DNA of 39,329 nt, taken from IMG/VR virus record IMGVR_UViG_3300047318_000243, positions 1 to 39,329 of that record; one strand, given 5' to 3'. Below, piece by piece: positions 22,588-29,598 of this stretch (position 1 is the stretch's first letter; every line of letters starts with the position of its first letter). The position numbers and the translations under genes are program-made. Under the pieces are notes generated by a model, which worked only from the letters and a program-made list of their open reading frames with translations, made no database searches and was not told where the DNA came from. The stretch is from a virus.

Positions 22588-22714
22588 GGTTCCCCCTACG
22601 CGACTTGTAACGGTCCACCAGGGCCAGCACGCCGGCCGAGATGAACAGCAGGATCATGAAAGCCTCAACGGCCAACAGGATGCGGAACACGACACCGAAC
22701 GTCTCACGGTCCAT
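22580..22714 (-). CDS. Small membrane protein A
   Basis: 44 aa: MDRETFGVVFRILLAVEAF start, one membrane segment (ILLAVEAFMILLFISAGVLALV) and a basic tail (DRYKSRRGNRG), so N-out/C-in is likely by the positive-inside rule. ATG 22714 with GGAGGGG upstream; overlaps the upstream gene by 11 nt. Unknown role. Confidence 0.6.
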   Translation of the reverse strand: MDRETFGVVFRILLAVEAFMILLFISAGVLALVDRYKSRRGNRG

Positions 22715-22898
22715 CAGGCCGGTACCCCTCCACGCTCAGGGTTGCGCCCCGCCCGACGGCCGACACGGCGGCATCGAGTAGGCGAGTCCAGTCCGGACGA
22801 TTGCGCGCTTCGCGCCGGATAATGATCACGTCGCCCTCTCGCGCCGCACGGATGTCCCCGGGGGCCGGGGCCTGAGTGGGTGTCACGATGTACATCAC
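22704..22898 (-). CDS. Small hypothetical protein
   Basis: 64 aa; beta-rich IIIRREAR centre flanked by Pro-rich start and a helix (RLLDAAVSAVG). The GTG start (22898) overlaps the previous stop as GTGA, with an ATG as the next codon. Part of an overlapping string 23170-22041. Not recognised. Confidence 0.6.
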   Translation of the reverse strand: MMYIVTPTQAPAPGDIRAAREGDVIIIRREARNRPDWTRLLDAAVSAVGRGATLSVEGYRPDGP

Positions 22899-23170
22899 GG
22901 GGCAACCTTGGGGGCCGGGGCCGTCACGGCGACGTGCTCGGTCGTGATGGTGATCTCGCGCATGGTCGCGCGCTTTACGAAACCGCTCTCGTTGCCGGTG
23001 GGCTGCACCTTGAGGAACGGAATCACTCGACCCTTGTAGCGCTCGGTGTAGACATCCGTCACAGTGGCCTCAGCGAGACGCACACGGTTGTTGTGTCGCG
23101 CGGCGTACACGATGAGGGCCCCCTTGGTGATCGGGACGCCAGCGATGTCGGTTGCGGGGCTCTTGGCCAT
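22895..23170 (-). CDS. Small hypothetical protein
   Basis: 91 aa, beta-rich: VPITKGALIVYAAR, AEATVTDVYTERYKGRVIPFLKV, then REITITTEHVAV. Could be a small OB- or SH3-like barrel. ATG 23170 follows GAGGAGAG. First gene of the replication operon after a CIR and terminator. Confidence 0.65.
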   Translation of the reverse strand: MAKSPATDIAGVPITKGALIVYAARHNNRVRLAEATVTDVYTERYKGRVIPFLKVQPTGNESGFVKRATMREITITTEHVAVTAPAPKVAP

Positions 23171-23210
23171 GTCTGTTCTCTCTCCTCTGAGTTGGGGCAC
23201 ACAAAGGGGC

Positions 23211-23232
23211 CCGGCCGTGGTGACCGGGCCCC
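23211..23232 (-). terminator. Terminator after gp3-like gene
   Basis: Minus-strand stem GGGGCCCGG / CCGGGCCCC followed by TTTGTG. Here the CIR lies before the terminator; at the other CIR-terminator pairs it lies after. Confidence 0.75.
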
Positions 23233-23236
23233 GTGG

Positions 23237-23258
23237 GAGCGTTAGTTGCCTAACGCTC
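23237..23258. promoter_or_regulatory. CIR operator 9
   Basis: Perfect copy, TTGC centre, 5 bp after the gp3-like stop codon and 4 bp before the terminator stem. Confidence 0.9.
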
Positions 23259-23263
23259 TCCGG

Positions 23264-24004
23264 CTAGAACGGGGGCTCTTCGGTGTACTTGTCCTCGTCG
23301 TACGTGGTGTGCGGCGCGTCGGCGATGGCATCCGCGTACGCCTTGATGACCCGCACGACCGGCTTGCGGTAGCTCACGGGCTTGCCGTCCTTGGTCACGA
23401 ACTCGACCAGCTCAAGCGAGAGCTTGCAGAGCGCCGGGCCGCCGACACGGTCGAGAGCATCCTCAACCTCGTGCAGCACCTTGACCAGTTCCCAGGAAGA
23501 CGACACGAACCGGAACTTGCCAAGCTCCGTGTCCTCCGCCAGACGGAACGTCACCTCAACCGAGGGGGCCGGGCCACGCCCGGACTTGGCGGCTGCCTTG
23601 CGGTCGACCAGCAGGGGCGGGCAGCCGCAAGGCTTGCCCTTGTCCTCTTCCGGCGACAGGAAGTCCACGCCGTCACACTCGTGAATGGGGCCCTGACGAC
23701 CCCACAGGATCATGCGCGACCGGATCGCCTTGGAGCCGTCGATCACGATCTCGACGCTGTCCCGGTCGGTGAGAACCTGCATGGCGTCTTCGCCCGTGGT
23801 GTCCCACTCCTCCGGGCGTCCGCCCATGAGTTCGGCGATTGCCTCCGCCGTGTCCGGGTCGCCGGTCGTGACGCGCCACTCGGGCAGCGACACCGGGCGG
23901 TTGTTCTGAGTCATGCCGGAGCGGAACCGGCCCACGTAGTCGTTGGCGAACCGGGCCTTGGGCTTGGAACCGGGGTCGGTCTCGTAGATACGACGCAGAG
24001 ACAA
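23264..24004 (-). CDS. phiC31 gp3-like protein (integrase directionality factor)
   Basis: 246 aa, the size of phiC31 gp3 (about 244). Segments that I recall as shared with gp3: RRIYETDPGSKPKARF and VGRFRSGM at the N-terminus, EWRVTTGDPDTAEAIAEL, LIHxCDGVxFxSPEEDKG-like ECDGVDFLSPEEDKGKPCGC, and KVLHEVEDALD with GGPAL. gp3 binds phiC31 integrase and switches it to excision (attL x attR); it sits among replication genes in phiC31, as here. TTG 24004 is preferred (GAGGAG 8 nt upstream). The recall cannot be checked here, so a general replication-accessory role remains possible. Confidence 0.7.
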   Translation of the reverse strand: MSLRRIYETDPGSKPKARFANDYVGRFRSGMTQNNRPVSLPEWRVTTGDPDTAEAIAELMGGRPEEWDTTGEDAMQVLTDRDSVEIVIDGSKAIRSRMILWGRQGPIHECDGVDFLSPEEDKGKPCGCPPLLVDRKAAAKSGRGPAPSVEVTFRLAEDTELGKFRFVSSSWELVKVLHEVEDALDRVGGPALCKLSLELVEFVTKDGKPVSYRKPVVRVIKAYADAIADAPHTTYDEDKYTEEPPF

Positions 24005-24115
24005 GGGTTGAACTCCTCTGTAGGGCTTCTGTGGTGGGGGTTGGAGCCAAGGGAGAGGGGCCGGTTGCTGCGCTTTCGCGTCTGCCGGTGCGTCCCTCTC
24101 CCTCGCTCACTTGAG

Positions 24116-24133
24116 TTGACCGGGGAGGGTTAA
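24116..24133 (-). promoter_or_regulatory. Early element 4 (gp3-like gene)
   Basis: Minus strand TTAACCCTCCCCGGTCAA, overlapping the stop codon of the upstream gene and 111 bp before the TTG start. Confidence 0.6.
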
Positions 24134-24369
24134 CGCCGCTTCTCGTGCGACGCCCACACGGTCTCTGCGCGCTCTACGTGACCCGTGACGGTTGCGCCGT
24201 CGCTTCGCCAGCGCTCGTAATTCCGGGCGTTGGTGATCGCTGCCGCAGCAGCACCAGAGGCGGCATACGGGCCGTACGTGACGGACGACTCCCGGCCGTC
24301 CGGCCACGTCAGCACCACGACAGCGCGAAATACCTCAGTGGCCATGTTTTGATTCCACGTGCGCGCCAT
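24130..24369 (-). CDS. Small hypothetical protein
   Basis: 79 aa: beta strands (VFRAVVVLTWPDGRESSVTYGPY) followed by a helix (GAAAAAITNARNYERW) and strands, a dsRBD- or ferredoxin-like small fold by pattern only. The ATG shares one base with the exonuclease stop (TAATG), so translation is coupled. Its TAA stop is part of early element 4. Confidence 0.7.
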   Translation of the reverse strand: MARTWNQNMATEVFRAVVVLTWPDGRESSVTYGPYAASGAAAAAITNARNYERWRSDGATVTGHVERAETVWASHEKRR

Positions 24370-25160
24370 TACTTGGCCCGTCGCTGAGTGCCGGACTCGA
24401 CGGCGCCGCCCGACTCAACCGGCCGGCCAACGACGGACTTTGAGCGCTCTCGCTCCCAGTCGAATACCTGCCGGAGCGCCAGGAAGACGCTAAACACGTC
24501 CTCGCTCACCTCAACGGGCTTGAGAGCCCATTGGTCGGCCGTCACGTGCAGTACGGCGCCAGCGTCTACGTGCGGCATCTCGAACTCGACCCCGTCCGGG
24601 TCAAGGATCTTGTCCGCGTAGGAGTAGGCGGAGAGCTGAAGCGCCACATCCGGGTAAGTCGCCTTGCTGGTCTTGTAGTCCAGCATCACGACTTCACCCT
24701 CAATGCGGCACAGCGCATCGAAGCTACCGGCGTACTTGTGGGTGTCGCTCCACGCCACGTCTTCCATGCGGATGAACTCCGGCTGCACCTTCGCCAGGAA
24801 CTCAGCGAAGTGCACCCGGTACGGCTCGATGTCCGGGTGTGCGCGTCGCACGTCCTCACCCCGGGCCATGCGCTCGAACACGTCGTGCGCGTCGCTGCCG
24901 ATGTTCGCGCGAAGCTTGGTGTAGCGGGTGGCCGCACCCTTCACAAAGTCGATTGCCCCGGCACGGTCGTTCATGGCCAGCGTGACGAGAGCACCGACGT
25001 TGTCAACGGCGCACTTGGCGGCCTCGTTGGCACGCCAGTACCCAAGGAACTCCTTGGGAAGCATGCTGATGATGGACGTGACGCCCGGGTACTTGTCCCG
25101 GGTCTCCGGGTTCACGTAGAACCGGCTGCCCCCGCGCATGATGGTGTTGACGCCTGCCAT
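24369..25160 (-). CDS. RecB/Cas4-type PD-(D/E)XK exonuclease
   Basis: 263 aa. Motifs of the family in order: IGSDAH (G88-H92), YAGSFDAL (D148), VMLDYKTSK (D161, K163), LQLSAYSYA (Q175, Y179). No iron-sulphur cysteine set as in true Cas4, so RecB-like nuclease is the better name. Probable role: end resection for phage recombination or replication. ATG 25160 with AGGAGAG; early element 5 ends 39 bp upstream, and iteron module 2 lies beyond that. Confidence 0.9.
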   Translation of the reverse strand: MAGVNTIMRGGSRFYVNPETRDKYPGVTSIISMLPKEFLGYWRANEAAKCAVDNVGALVTLAMNDRAGAIDFVKGAATRYTKLRANIGSDAHDVFERMARGEDVRRAHPDIEPYRVHFAEFLAKVQPEFIRMEDVAWSDTHKYAGSFDALCRIEGEVVMLDYKTSKATYPDVALQLSAYSYADKILDPDGVEFEMPHVDAGAVLHVTADQWALKPVEVSEDVFSVFLALRQVFDWERERSKSVVGRPVESGGAVESGTQRRAK

Positions 25161-25198
25161 GTGGTCTCTCCTCTGTGCGTCTGTCGCTTGCACAGTGG

Positions 25199-25216
25199 TT
25201 GACCGGGGAGGCTTAA
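25199..25216 (-). promoter_or_regulatory. Early element 5 (exonuclease)
   Basis: Minus strand TTAAGCCTCCCCGGTCAA (one change from consensus), ending 39 bp before the ATG. Confidence 0.65.
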
Positions 25217-25250
25217 CGGCCCGTGGCGGGGGCTCTGAGGCCCTGCGGGG

Positions 25251-25355
25251 GTGTAGAAGTGCAGTTGTGTACCGGGCCCGTCGTAAGGGCCGTAGAGAGG
25301 GCCTAGAGGGCTTTAGATGGAATGAGGGGGTACCTACATTCCTACACTTCTACAT
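25251..25355. promoter_or_regulatory. Inverted iteron module 2
   Basis: Left arm GTGTAGAA, GTGCAGTT, GTGTACCG (25251-25274); right arm CTACATTC, CTACACTT, CTACAT (25334-25355), preceded by GGTAC. TGTAGAAGTG and CACTTCTACA are perfect inverted 10-mers. Placed 35 bp upstream of early element 5, as module 1 is placed 31 bp upstream of element 1. The spacer sequence is unrelated to that of module 1. Confidence 0.65.
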
Positions 25356-25480
25356 TCCAGCCCTTCCCGCTGTCTGCTCACGCGCTCCGCGCGGAGCCTC
25401 TGACCTGCGGTTCGTCACGCAGATGCTAGGCCGGCGGGCACGGAGCGTGACAACGCCTACAAGGGCCCTTGAGGGCACGC

Positions 25481-25518
25481 AAAAGCCCCCGCCCGACCAC
25501 GGGGGCCGAACGGGGGCT
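25481..25518 (-). terminator. Terminator after repressor candidate
   Basis: Minus-strand stem AGCCCCCG / CGGGGGCT with an inner G/C hairpin, followed by TTTTGCG; 31 bp after the stop. The gap 25356-25480 holds nothing else that I recognise. Confidence 0.85.
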
Positions 25519-25548
25519 GAGAGGGGCGGAGAGGGCCGCTAGGGGGTC

Positions 25549-26883
25549 TTACTCGTCAGCGTCGGCAGCATCCTCGATTGCCTTACGGGACGCTGCGATC
25601 CACGCTTCCACGCTGTCCAGCTGTTCCATGAACTTGACCACGTTCTCACCCTCAAGGGTGGCCACGTAGTCCAACAGCCCGGGGAGGGCCGGGACCACCC
25701 GGTCAAGGAAGGCAACAGGCTTCACGGCCGGGGCCGCCTCAGCCGTCACGGTCTCCAGCTCCGTACCGTCTGCGGCCGGGGCCGGAGCGGGGGCGGGGGC
25801 AAGTTCCTTGGCTGCCTTCTTCTCGTTCTTGAGGCGGCGGCGCCGCTCGCTCTGAAGCTCGTTCTCCACGCCGTAGAGCTTGAACACGTCCGCAGAGGAC
25901 TTGCACCCGTCGTACTTCTCCAGCTCTGCCGGGTTGTTGTCCAGCGCACGCAGGTACTCAACCCGGACATCCATCATCATGACGCGCAGAGCGCCAGAGA
26001 AGTTCTTGGTCAGCTGCGACTCAGGGTCAAGGACACCATCCTCATCGGGCTTCTTGACTTCCTGAAAACCGGCGTCCTTGAGGACCTTGTCCGTCGCCTT
26101 GCGGGACGCGCCAGACTTGCCCAAGATGTCGGGCTTGCCCTCGTACACCAGGCGAGTTCGCAGCTTGAGAGTCTGGATAGCAACCTCACGGGTTGCAGCG
26201 GCACTGAGGTTGGAGCCGTCACGGTAGGCGGACGCTGCCTTAGTCGCCAGCGAGAGAAGGCCGATCACCTCAGCGTCGCTCTCGTTGAGCTTGCGGTCCG
26301 TTTGCGGCTTGGCCGGAACCTCAACCTCGGTGCTCGACTCGGCCGGCGGGGTCGCCGCCGCAGCAGCAGCCGCACGGGCCGCAGCGTCCCGGAGGACACG
26401 TTCCGTGGTCTCGCCGTTGGTCGGGAAACCCTCTTCCGGGGTCTCCGGGCCCTCTGCGGGGGTCTCCGGGGTCTCCGGGCCCTCTGCGGGGGTCTCCGGG
26501 GTCTCCGGGGTCTCCGGGGTGGGGGTGGTGGCCTCAGCGGCGGGGGTTTCCGGGGTGGCCTCAGCAGCGGGGGTTTCCGGGGTCTCGGCCGGGGTGGTGG
26601 ACTTGGCAGCAGTCTTGCGGGCAGTAGCCATGGTGTTACCCTCCGTGTTTGTAGCGAGAAGCTGAGCGCCGATCTTCTCGGCAGTGGTGTAGCAGGAACG
26701 GCAGAGCTTGAAACCGTCGCTCAGAACGTCACCCTTGCTCAGGTATTCCGAGACAACCCGCTTGCACAGGGTCTCGTCATTGCCGTTGCTCAGGTGGCCC
26801 GTGTTGGCCTTCCCGACCCGAGCGTCCCGACGCGAAGCACTGGCACCAAACCAAGCCTGAAGTTCGCTGACGTCGGCGCTCAT
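25549..26883 (-). CDS. Candidate immunity repressor, two in-frame starts
   Basis: 444 aa from ATG 26883 or 360 aa from ATG 26631; both starts have ribosome sites (GGGAG, and a better GGAGGG 7 nt before 26631). Extra N-terminus: H30, C40, C61, C64 could form a zinc site. Then a long ETPETPAEGP linker (about 97-165 of the long form), a helical basic core (residues about 200-330: LSAAATREVAIQTLKLRTR, GKSGASRKATDKVLKDAGF, ELQSERRRRLKNEKKAAKEL) that may bind DNA, an Ala/Pro linker and a C-terminal helical, acidic domain. The phiC31 repressor gene also makes in-frame N-terminally different forms and lies in the same place, between dNMP kinase and early genes, behind a CIR (recall). No HTH is certain; other functions are open. 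Confidence 0.55.
   Translation of the reverse strand: MSADVSELQAWFGASASRRDARVGKANTGHLSNGNDETLCKRVVSEYLSKGDVLSDGFKLCRSCYTTAEKIGAQLLATNTEGNTMATARKTAAKSTTPAETPETPAAEATPETPAAEATTPTPETPETPETPAEGPETPETPAEGPETPEEGFPTNGETTERVLRDAAARAAAAAAATPPAESSTEVEVPAKPQTDRKLNESDAEVIGLLSLATKAASAYRDGSNLSAAATREVAIQTLKLRTRLVYEGKPDILGKSGASRKATDKVLKDAGFQEVKKPDEDGVLDPESQLTKNFSGALRVMMMDVRVEYLRALDNNPAELEKYDGCKSSADVFKLYGVENELQSERRRRLKNEKKAAKELAPAPAPAPAADGTELETVTAEAAPAVKPVAFLDRVVPALPGLLDYVATLEGENVVKFMEQLDSVEAWIAASRKAIEDAADADE
26631..26631 (-). promoter_or_regulatory. Internal start codon of the repressor candidate
   Basis: ATG (26631-26629) in frame with the long form, preceded by GGAGGG at 7 nt spacing, which is stronger than the site before the upstream start at 26883. 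A short 360-aa form (about 38 kDa by length) is therefore expected. Confidence 0.6.
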
Positions 26884-26965
26884 TTTTTCACTCCCTCGCT
26901 CCCCCTCCGGCCTGTCCGGCGGGGCATGGCATAAGTTAAGCACCTCCCGGGGCCCGGTGCAAGCG

Positions 26966-26987
26966 GAGCGTTAGTTGCCTAACGCTC
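26966..26987. promoter_or_regulatory. CIR operator 10 (repressor candidate)
   Basis: Perfect copy, TTGC centre, 82 bp upstream of the 26883 start. It could serve autoregulation. Confidence 0.9.
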
Positions 26988-26996
26988 CGGGAACGC

Positions 26997-27040
26997 AAAA
27001 AGGGCCCCGCCACCGGCCAACAGGGGCCAGTGACGGGGCA
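26997..27040 (-). terminator. Terminator after dNMP kinase
   Basis: Minus-strand stem GCCCCGTCACTGGCC / GGCCGGTGGCGGGGC followed by CCTTTTTG. Confidence 0.85.
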
Positions 27041-27044
27041 GTTG

Positions 27045-27599
27045 TTACAGCGCAAGAGCGCGCCTTGCTTGCTTGAACAGGTAGTCGGGGGTGCGGTCGT
27101 TGTGGAAGATGTGGTCAGCATCCTCCGGGCCGAGCGAGTTTTCCGACGCGTGCTCCATCTGGGGCACACCGGGGCGGGCAACCCACACCAGCGGCATGCC
27201 AGCGTCCCGCAGGGCCTGCGCCTCATTGCGGTACCGCACGTCCGTGAAGACGACCGGCTTACCGGCGTCGCTTACTTCCTGTGCTGCCTTGAGGGCCGCG
27301 CGAACCCAGAACTCGGAGTCAAGGGCACGGATGCCCTGTCCAAGGTTCTGGAGGAACCGGCGAACCTCGGGATACTCCCTCTTCGCGTGCTCCCAACTAG
27401 TCGGGCCCGCAACCTTGTCCGACAGGCGACGCGCGAACGTCGGCCAGTCGTTGAGGGTGATGTAAGGGTCTGCGTACCATGCAACAAGCTTCAGCGGGTC
27501 GGCGAACGCCACACGGCCGTAACCGTGCGCGTGGACCAGCCACGACCCGAGAGTGTCCTTACCCGAACCTGCAAGCCCCATGATCCCGATACCGCGCAT
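27045..27599 (-). CDS. Deoxynucleoside monophosphate kinase
   Basis: 184 aa. P-loop GLAGSGKDT at 8-16, then FADPLK (about 32-37), a conserved segment in phage dNMP kinases, a lid region around RRFLQNLGQG, VVFTDVRYRNEAQAL with a Walker-B-like D, and VARPGV. It phosphorylates dNMPs for replication; phiC31 has a homologue at the same place. ATG 27599 has GGAGG upstream, and early element 6 ends 39 bp before it, so it is likely expressed early although it follows the lysis genes. Confidence 0.9.
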   Translation of the reverse strand: MRGIGIMGLAGSGKDTLGSWLVHAHGYGRVAFADPLKLVAWYADPYITLNDWPTFARRLSDKVAGPTSWEHAKREYPEVRRFLQNLGQGIRALDSEFWVRAALKAAQEVSDAGKPVVFTDVRYRNEAQALRDAGMPLVWVARPGVPQMEHASENSLGPEDADHIFHNDRTPDYLFKQARRALAL

Positions 27600-27638
27600 C
27601 TCCGGTTACCTCCAGCAGAGTTGGTGTGTCTGCCAGAG

Positions 27639-27656
27639 GTAACCGGGGAGGGTTAA
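27639..27656 (-). promoter_or_regulatory. Early element 6 (dNMP kinase)
   Basis: Minus strand TTAACCCTCCCCGGTTAC, overlapping the holin-like stop codon and ending 39 bp before the kinase ATG. Marks the late/early border. Confidence 0.65.
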
Positions 27657-27931
27657 CGGCCCTCGGGGTCGCCCAGCGCGTCACGCCGGGTCGCCATTGC
27701 AGCCATCTGTGCCGCCTCCTCGCGCGCGTCGGCAGTCTCGTTGGGGGTCACCTTGTTGTGTGCACTCTTACCGAGCACAAGGGCCGCCGCAGCGACCAGC
27801 ACACCGATTACGGTTTCGTTGGCCTCAACGCCCGCAAGCTGCGGGACGAACGACGCGACCAGCGACAGCGCCGCAACGACGATGCTCCGGACCATGACGG
27901 GGTTGCCCTTGACCATGTCAAGAATCTTCAA
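27653..27931 (-). CDS. Holin-like membrane protein
   Basis: 92 aa. Two membrane segments (VRSIVVAALSLVASFVPQLAG and TVIGVLVAAAALVLG) joined by a short turn, then a charged cytoplasmic tail; this is the class II holin layout. It should release the endolysin encoded two genes upstream. TTG 27931 has GAGGAG 8 nt upstream; ATG 27916 is an alternative. Confidence 0.8.
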   Translation of the reverse strand: MKILDMVKGNPVMVRSIVVAALSLVASFVPQLAGVEANETVIGVLVAAAALVLGKSAHNKVTPNETADAREEAAQMAAMATRRDALGDPEGR

Positions 27932-27996
27932 GTTCGGTACTCCTCTTGGTGGTTACCCTCAGCTAGGCCGGCTGTCACCGGCCGTGTCCGAGGGGG

Positions 27997-28230
27997 TTAC
28001 TTGCTTACGATCCGGATCACTTCGACGCCCAGCGCACTGGCACCCATGAGCACGGTCACCGGGATGGCGTACTTCCACCGCTCGACGCCACGGATACGTT
28101 CCTCATGGTCCGTCAGCGTCGCGCGTACGGCCTCGCTGTGCTGCGTAACGGCGCGCACGTCGTCGCGCATGCCAACGAGTTCGTCATAGATCTCGCGCGC
28201 CCCGATGGTCACGCCCAGGGGGTCAGTCAC
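27997..28230 (-). CDS. Small lysis-associated membrane protein
   Basis: 77 aa. Helical, charged N-terminal coiled coil (IYDELVGMRDDVRAVTQHSEAV ... DHEERIRGVERW) followed by a C-terminal membrane anchor (YAIPVTVLMGASALGVEVI). XhlA-like layout: a holin partner or a second holin. GTG 28230 with AGAGGTAA. Lies between endolysin and holin. Confidence 0.75.
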   Translation of the reverse strand: MTDPLGVTIGAREIYDELVGMRDDVRAVTQHSEAVRATLTDHEERIRGVERWKYAIPVTVLMGASALGVEVIRIVSK

Positions 28231-28242
28231 TTGGGTTACCTC

Positions 28243-29247
28243 TTACTTACCGTAGGCCGCGCGGAACAGGTACGCCCAACCCTTGGGACCGATGGACGGG
28301 TCATACGTCTTGCCCACCTCCTTGAACTGAGGGTGTGCATTCAGGAACTTGGCTACGGCCGCCTGAGTCGCCGGGCCGTAATTGTCAGCGCTCACGACCG
28401 ACTTGGGCATGTACCCGGTTGCCTTGAGGGCACCCTGAAGCGCACGCGCAGACGGAGACGCCTTGCCCGGTGCGATACCCGACGGGAACGCCGGAGGGGT
28501 GTACTTGGCCGCAGGCTTGGGCGCCGGAGCGGGGGCCGGCTTGGGGGCCGGTGCAGGCGCCGGAACGGGGGCCGGGGCCGGGGCAGGGGCCGAACCACCA
28601 GGCTGAGCCGGAGCGTTGGCCGGAACGTTGAGTTCCTGTCCCGGCTGAATGACGTTCGGATTGGTCACCTGCGGGTTGGCGCCGAGCAGGCTCGACAGGC
28701 TCACGCCCAGCAGCGCCGCAATGCCGCCAAGGGTCTGACCGGCACGCACGGCGTACTTGCGGCCCGAACTGCCAGCGCTGCCGCCGGAGTAGGCCGGACG
28801 ACCGAACCCCAGGATGGACGACCGGGGCCGGATGCGCCGGTAGACGCCGTCCCCGTTGCCCTGCGAACCGGCCGTGCCGCTCGACGTGTTGGCCTCAATG
28901 GTGGGCACGTCAGCGCCACCCTTGGACGCCTCGCGTACAACGCCCACGTGGTCGGCCGTCGGTCCGCCGTCCCACGAGAAGAACACGATGTCACCCGGCT
29001 GAGCGTCAGCCGTTCGGCCGAGCCACTGACCACGGGCCTTGAACCAATTCACGTGACTAGGGCAGTAAGCGAACTTACCGACAGCGGCACTCTCGCCGAT
29101 GGCCTCAGCCCACATACTCACAGCCATGTCGCAGTATGGATTGTGGTTCATGGGGTACCAACGGCCGTACTTCGTATCGTTGTTCGCGCCCTCGCGGTAG
29201 CCCTCATCGGCCATTGCGACGCGCACCATGTCCAGTGCATTGCCCAT
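28243..29247 (-). CDS. Endolysin: CHAP + LysM + peptidoglycan-binding
   Basis: 334-aa cell-wall hydrolase. CHAP amidase/peptidase domain about 1-125 with C39 (NPYCDMAVSMW), H100 (TADHVGVV) and a third acidic/Asn residue in TIEAN; LysM at about 164-209 (YAVRAGQTLGGIAALLG ... IQPGQELNVP); Ala-Pro-Lys linker 210-265; C-terminal PG_binding_1-like repeat (ARALQGALKATGYMP, GPATQAAVAKFL). No signal peptide, so export depends on the holin. ATG 29247 with GAGAGGA upstream; preceded by a CIR. Confidence 0.92.
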   Translation of the reverse strand: MGNALDMVRVAMADEGYREGANNDTKYGRWYPMNHNPYCDMAVSMWAEAIGESAAVGKFAYCPSHVNWFKARGQWLGRTADAQPGDIVFFSWDGGPTADHVGVVREASKGGADVPTIEANTSSGTAGSQGNGDGVYRRIRPRSSILGFGRPAYSGGSAGSSGRKYAVRAGQTLGGIAALLGVSLSSLLGANPQVTNPNVIQPGQELNVPANAPAQPGGSAPAPAPAPVPAPAPAPKPAPAPAPKPAAKYTPPAFPSGIAPGKASPSARALQGALKATGYMPKSVVSADNYGPATQAAVAKFLNAHPQFKEVGKTYDPSIGPKGWAYLFRAAYGK

Positions 29248-29272
29248 GTTTTGGGTCCTCTCATGCAAGAGG

Positions 29273-29294
29273 GAGCGTTAGTTGCCTAACGCTC
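29273..29294. promoter_or_regulatory. CIR operator 11 (before endolysin)
   Basis: Perfect copy, TTGC centre, 25 bp before the endolysin start. Confidence 0.9.
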
Positions 29295-29313
29295 CCCAGG
29301 TATGTGCGGCGAC

Positions 29314-29589
29314 TCAGACAGGGTCGCCGTTGGTGTTTGGGTAGACGGGATTCGGGTCCGTGGTGCTCGTGGAGTACGTCACGGATGCGCTGAGGGGCCG
29401 AAAGTCGGCCGACCGGCGGATTAAGTCACGTACGGCACTCTCGGCCACACGGCCCACGTGCTCACCCGCCAGCGCTTCCGTGTCGATACCATTCGGGCCG
29501 GGGTCGATGCCGGTACACATCGTGGCAATGGCCCGTGCGTCAAGCTCAGGCAGCACAATGGTTACGGTGTATGAGTAGGCGTCAGGCAC
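29314..29589 (-). CDS. Hypothetical late protein
   Basis: 91 aa, unrecognised. The first part looks like a small alpha/beta domain (YSYTVTIVLPELDARAIATM), followed by a helix and a Thr/Pro/Asn-rich tail. Placed after the tail genes and before lysis. GTG 29589 with AAGGGGG 4 nt upstream. Confidence 0.65.
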   Translation of the reverse strand: MPDAYSYTVTIVLPELDARAIATMCTGIDPGPNGIDTEALAGEHVGRVAESAVRDLIRRSADFRPLSASVTYSTSTTDPNPVYPNTNGDPV

Positions 29590-29598
29590 AAGGCCCCC

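Noticed and set aside
24369-25160. True Cas4 (CRISPR adaptation) protein
   Set aside because: The cysteine cluster for the iron-sulphur site is missing and there are no cas genes or arrays; a RecB-like phage exonuclease fits better.
26420-26610. Repeats in the repressor candidate as a regulatory DNA array
   Set aside because: They encode a Pro-Glu-Thr linker in frame; low-complexity coding explains them.
28105-29289. Plus-strand open frame of 394 codons opposite the endolysin
   Set aside because: Arg/Gly-rich shadow of the endolysin repeats, with no coding signature.
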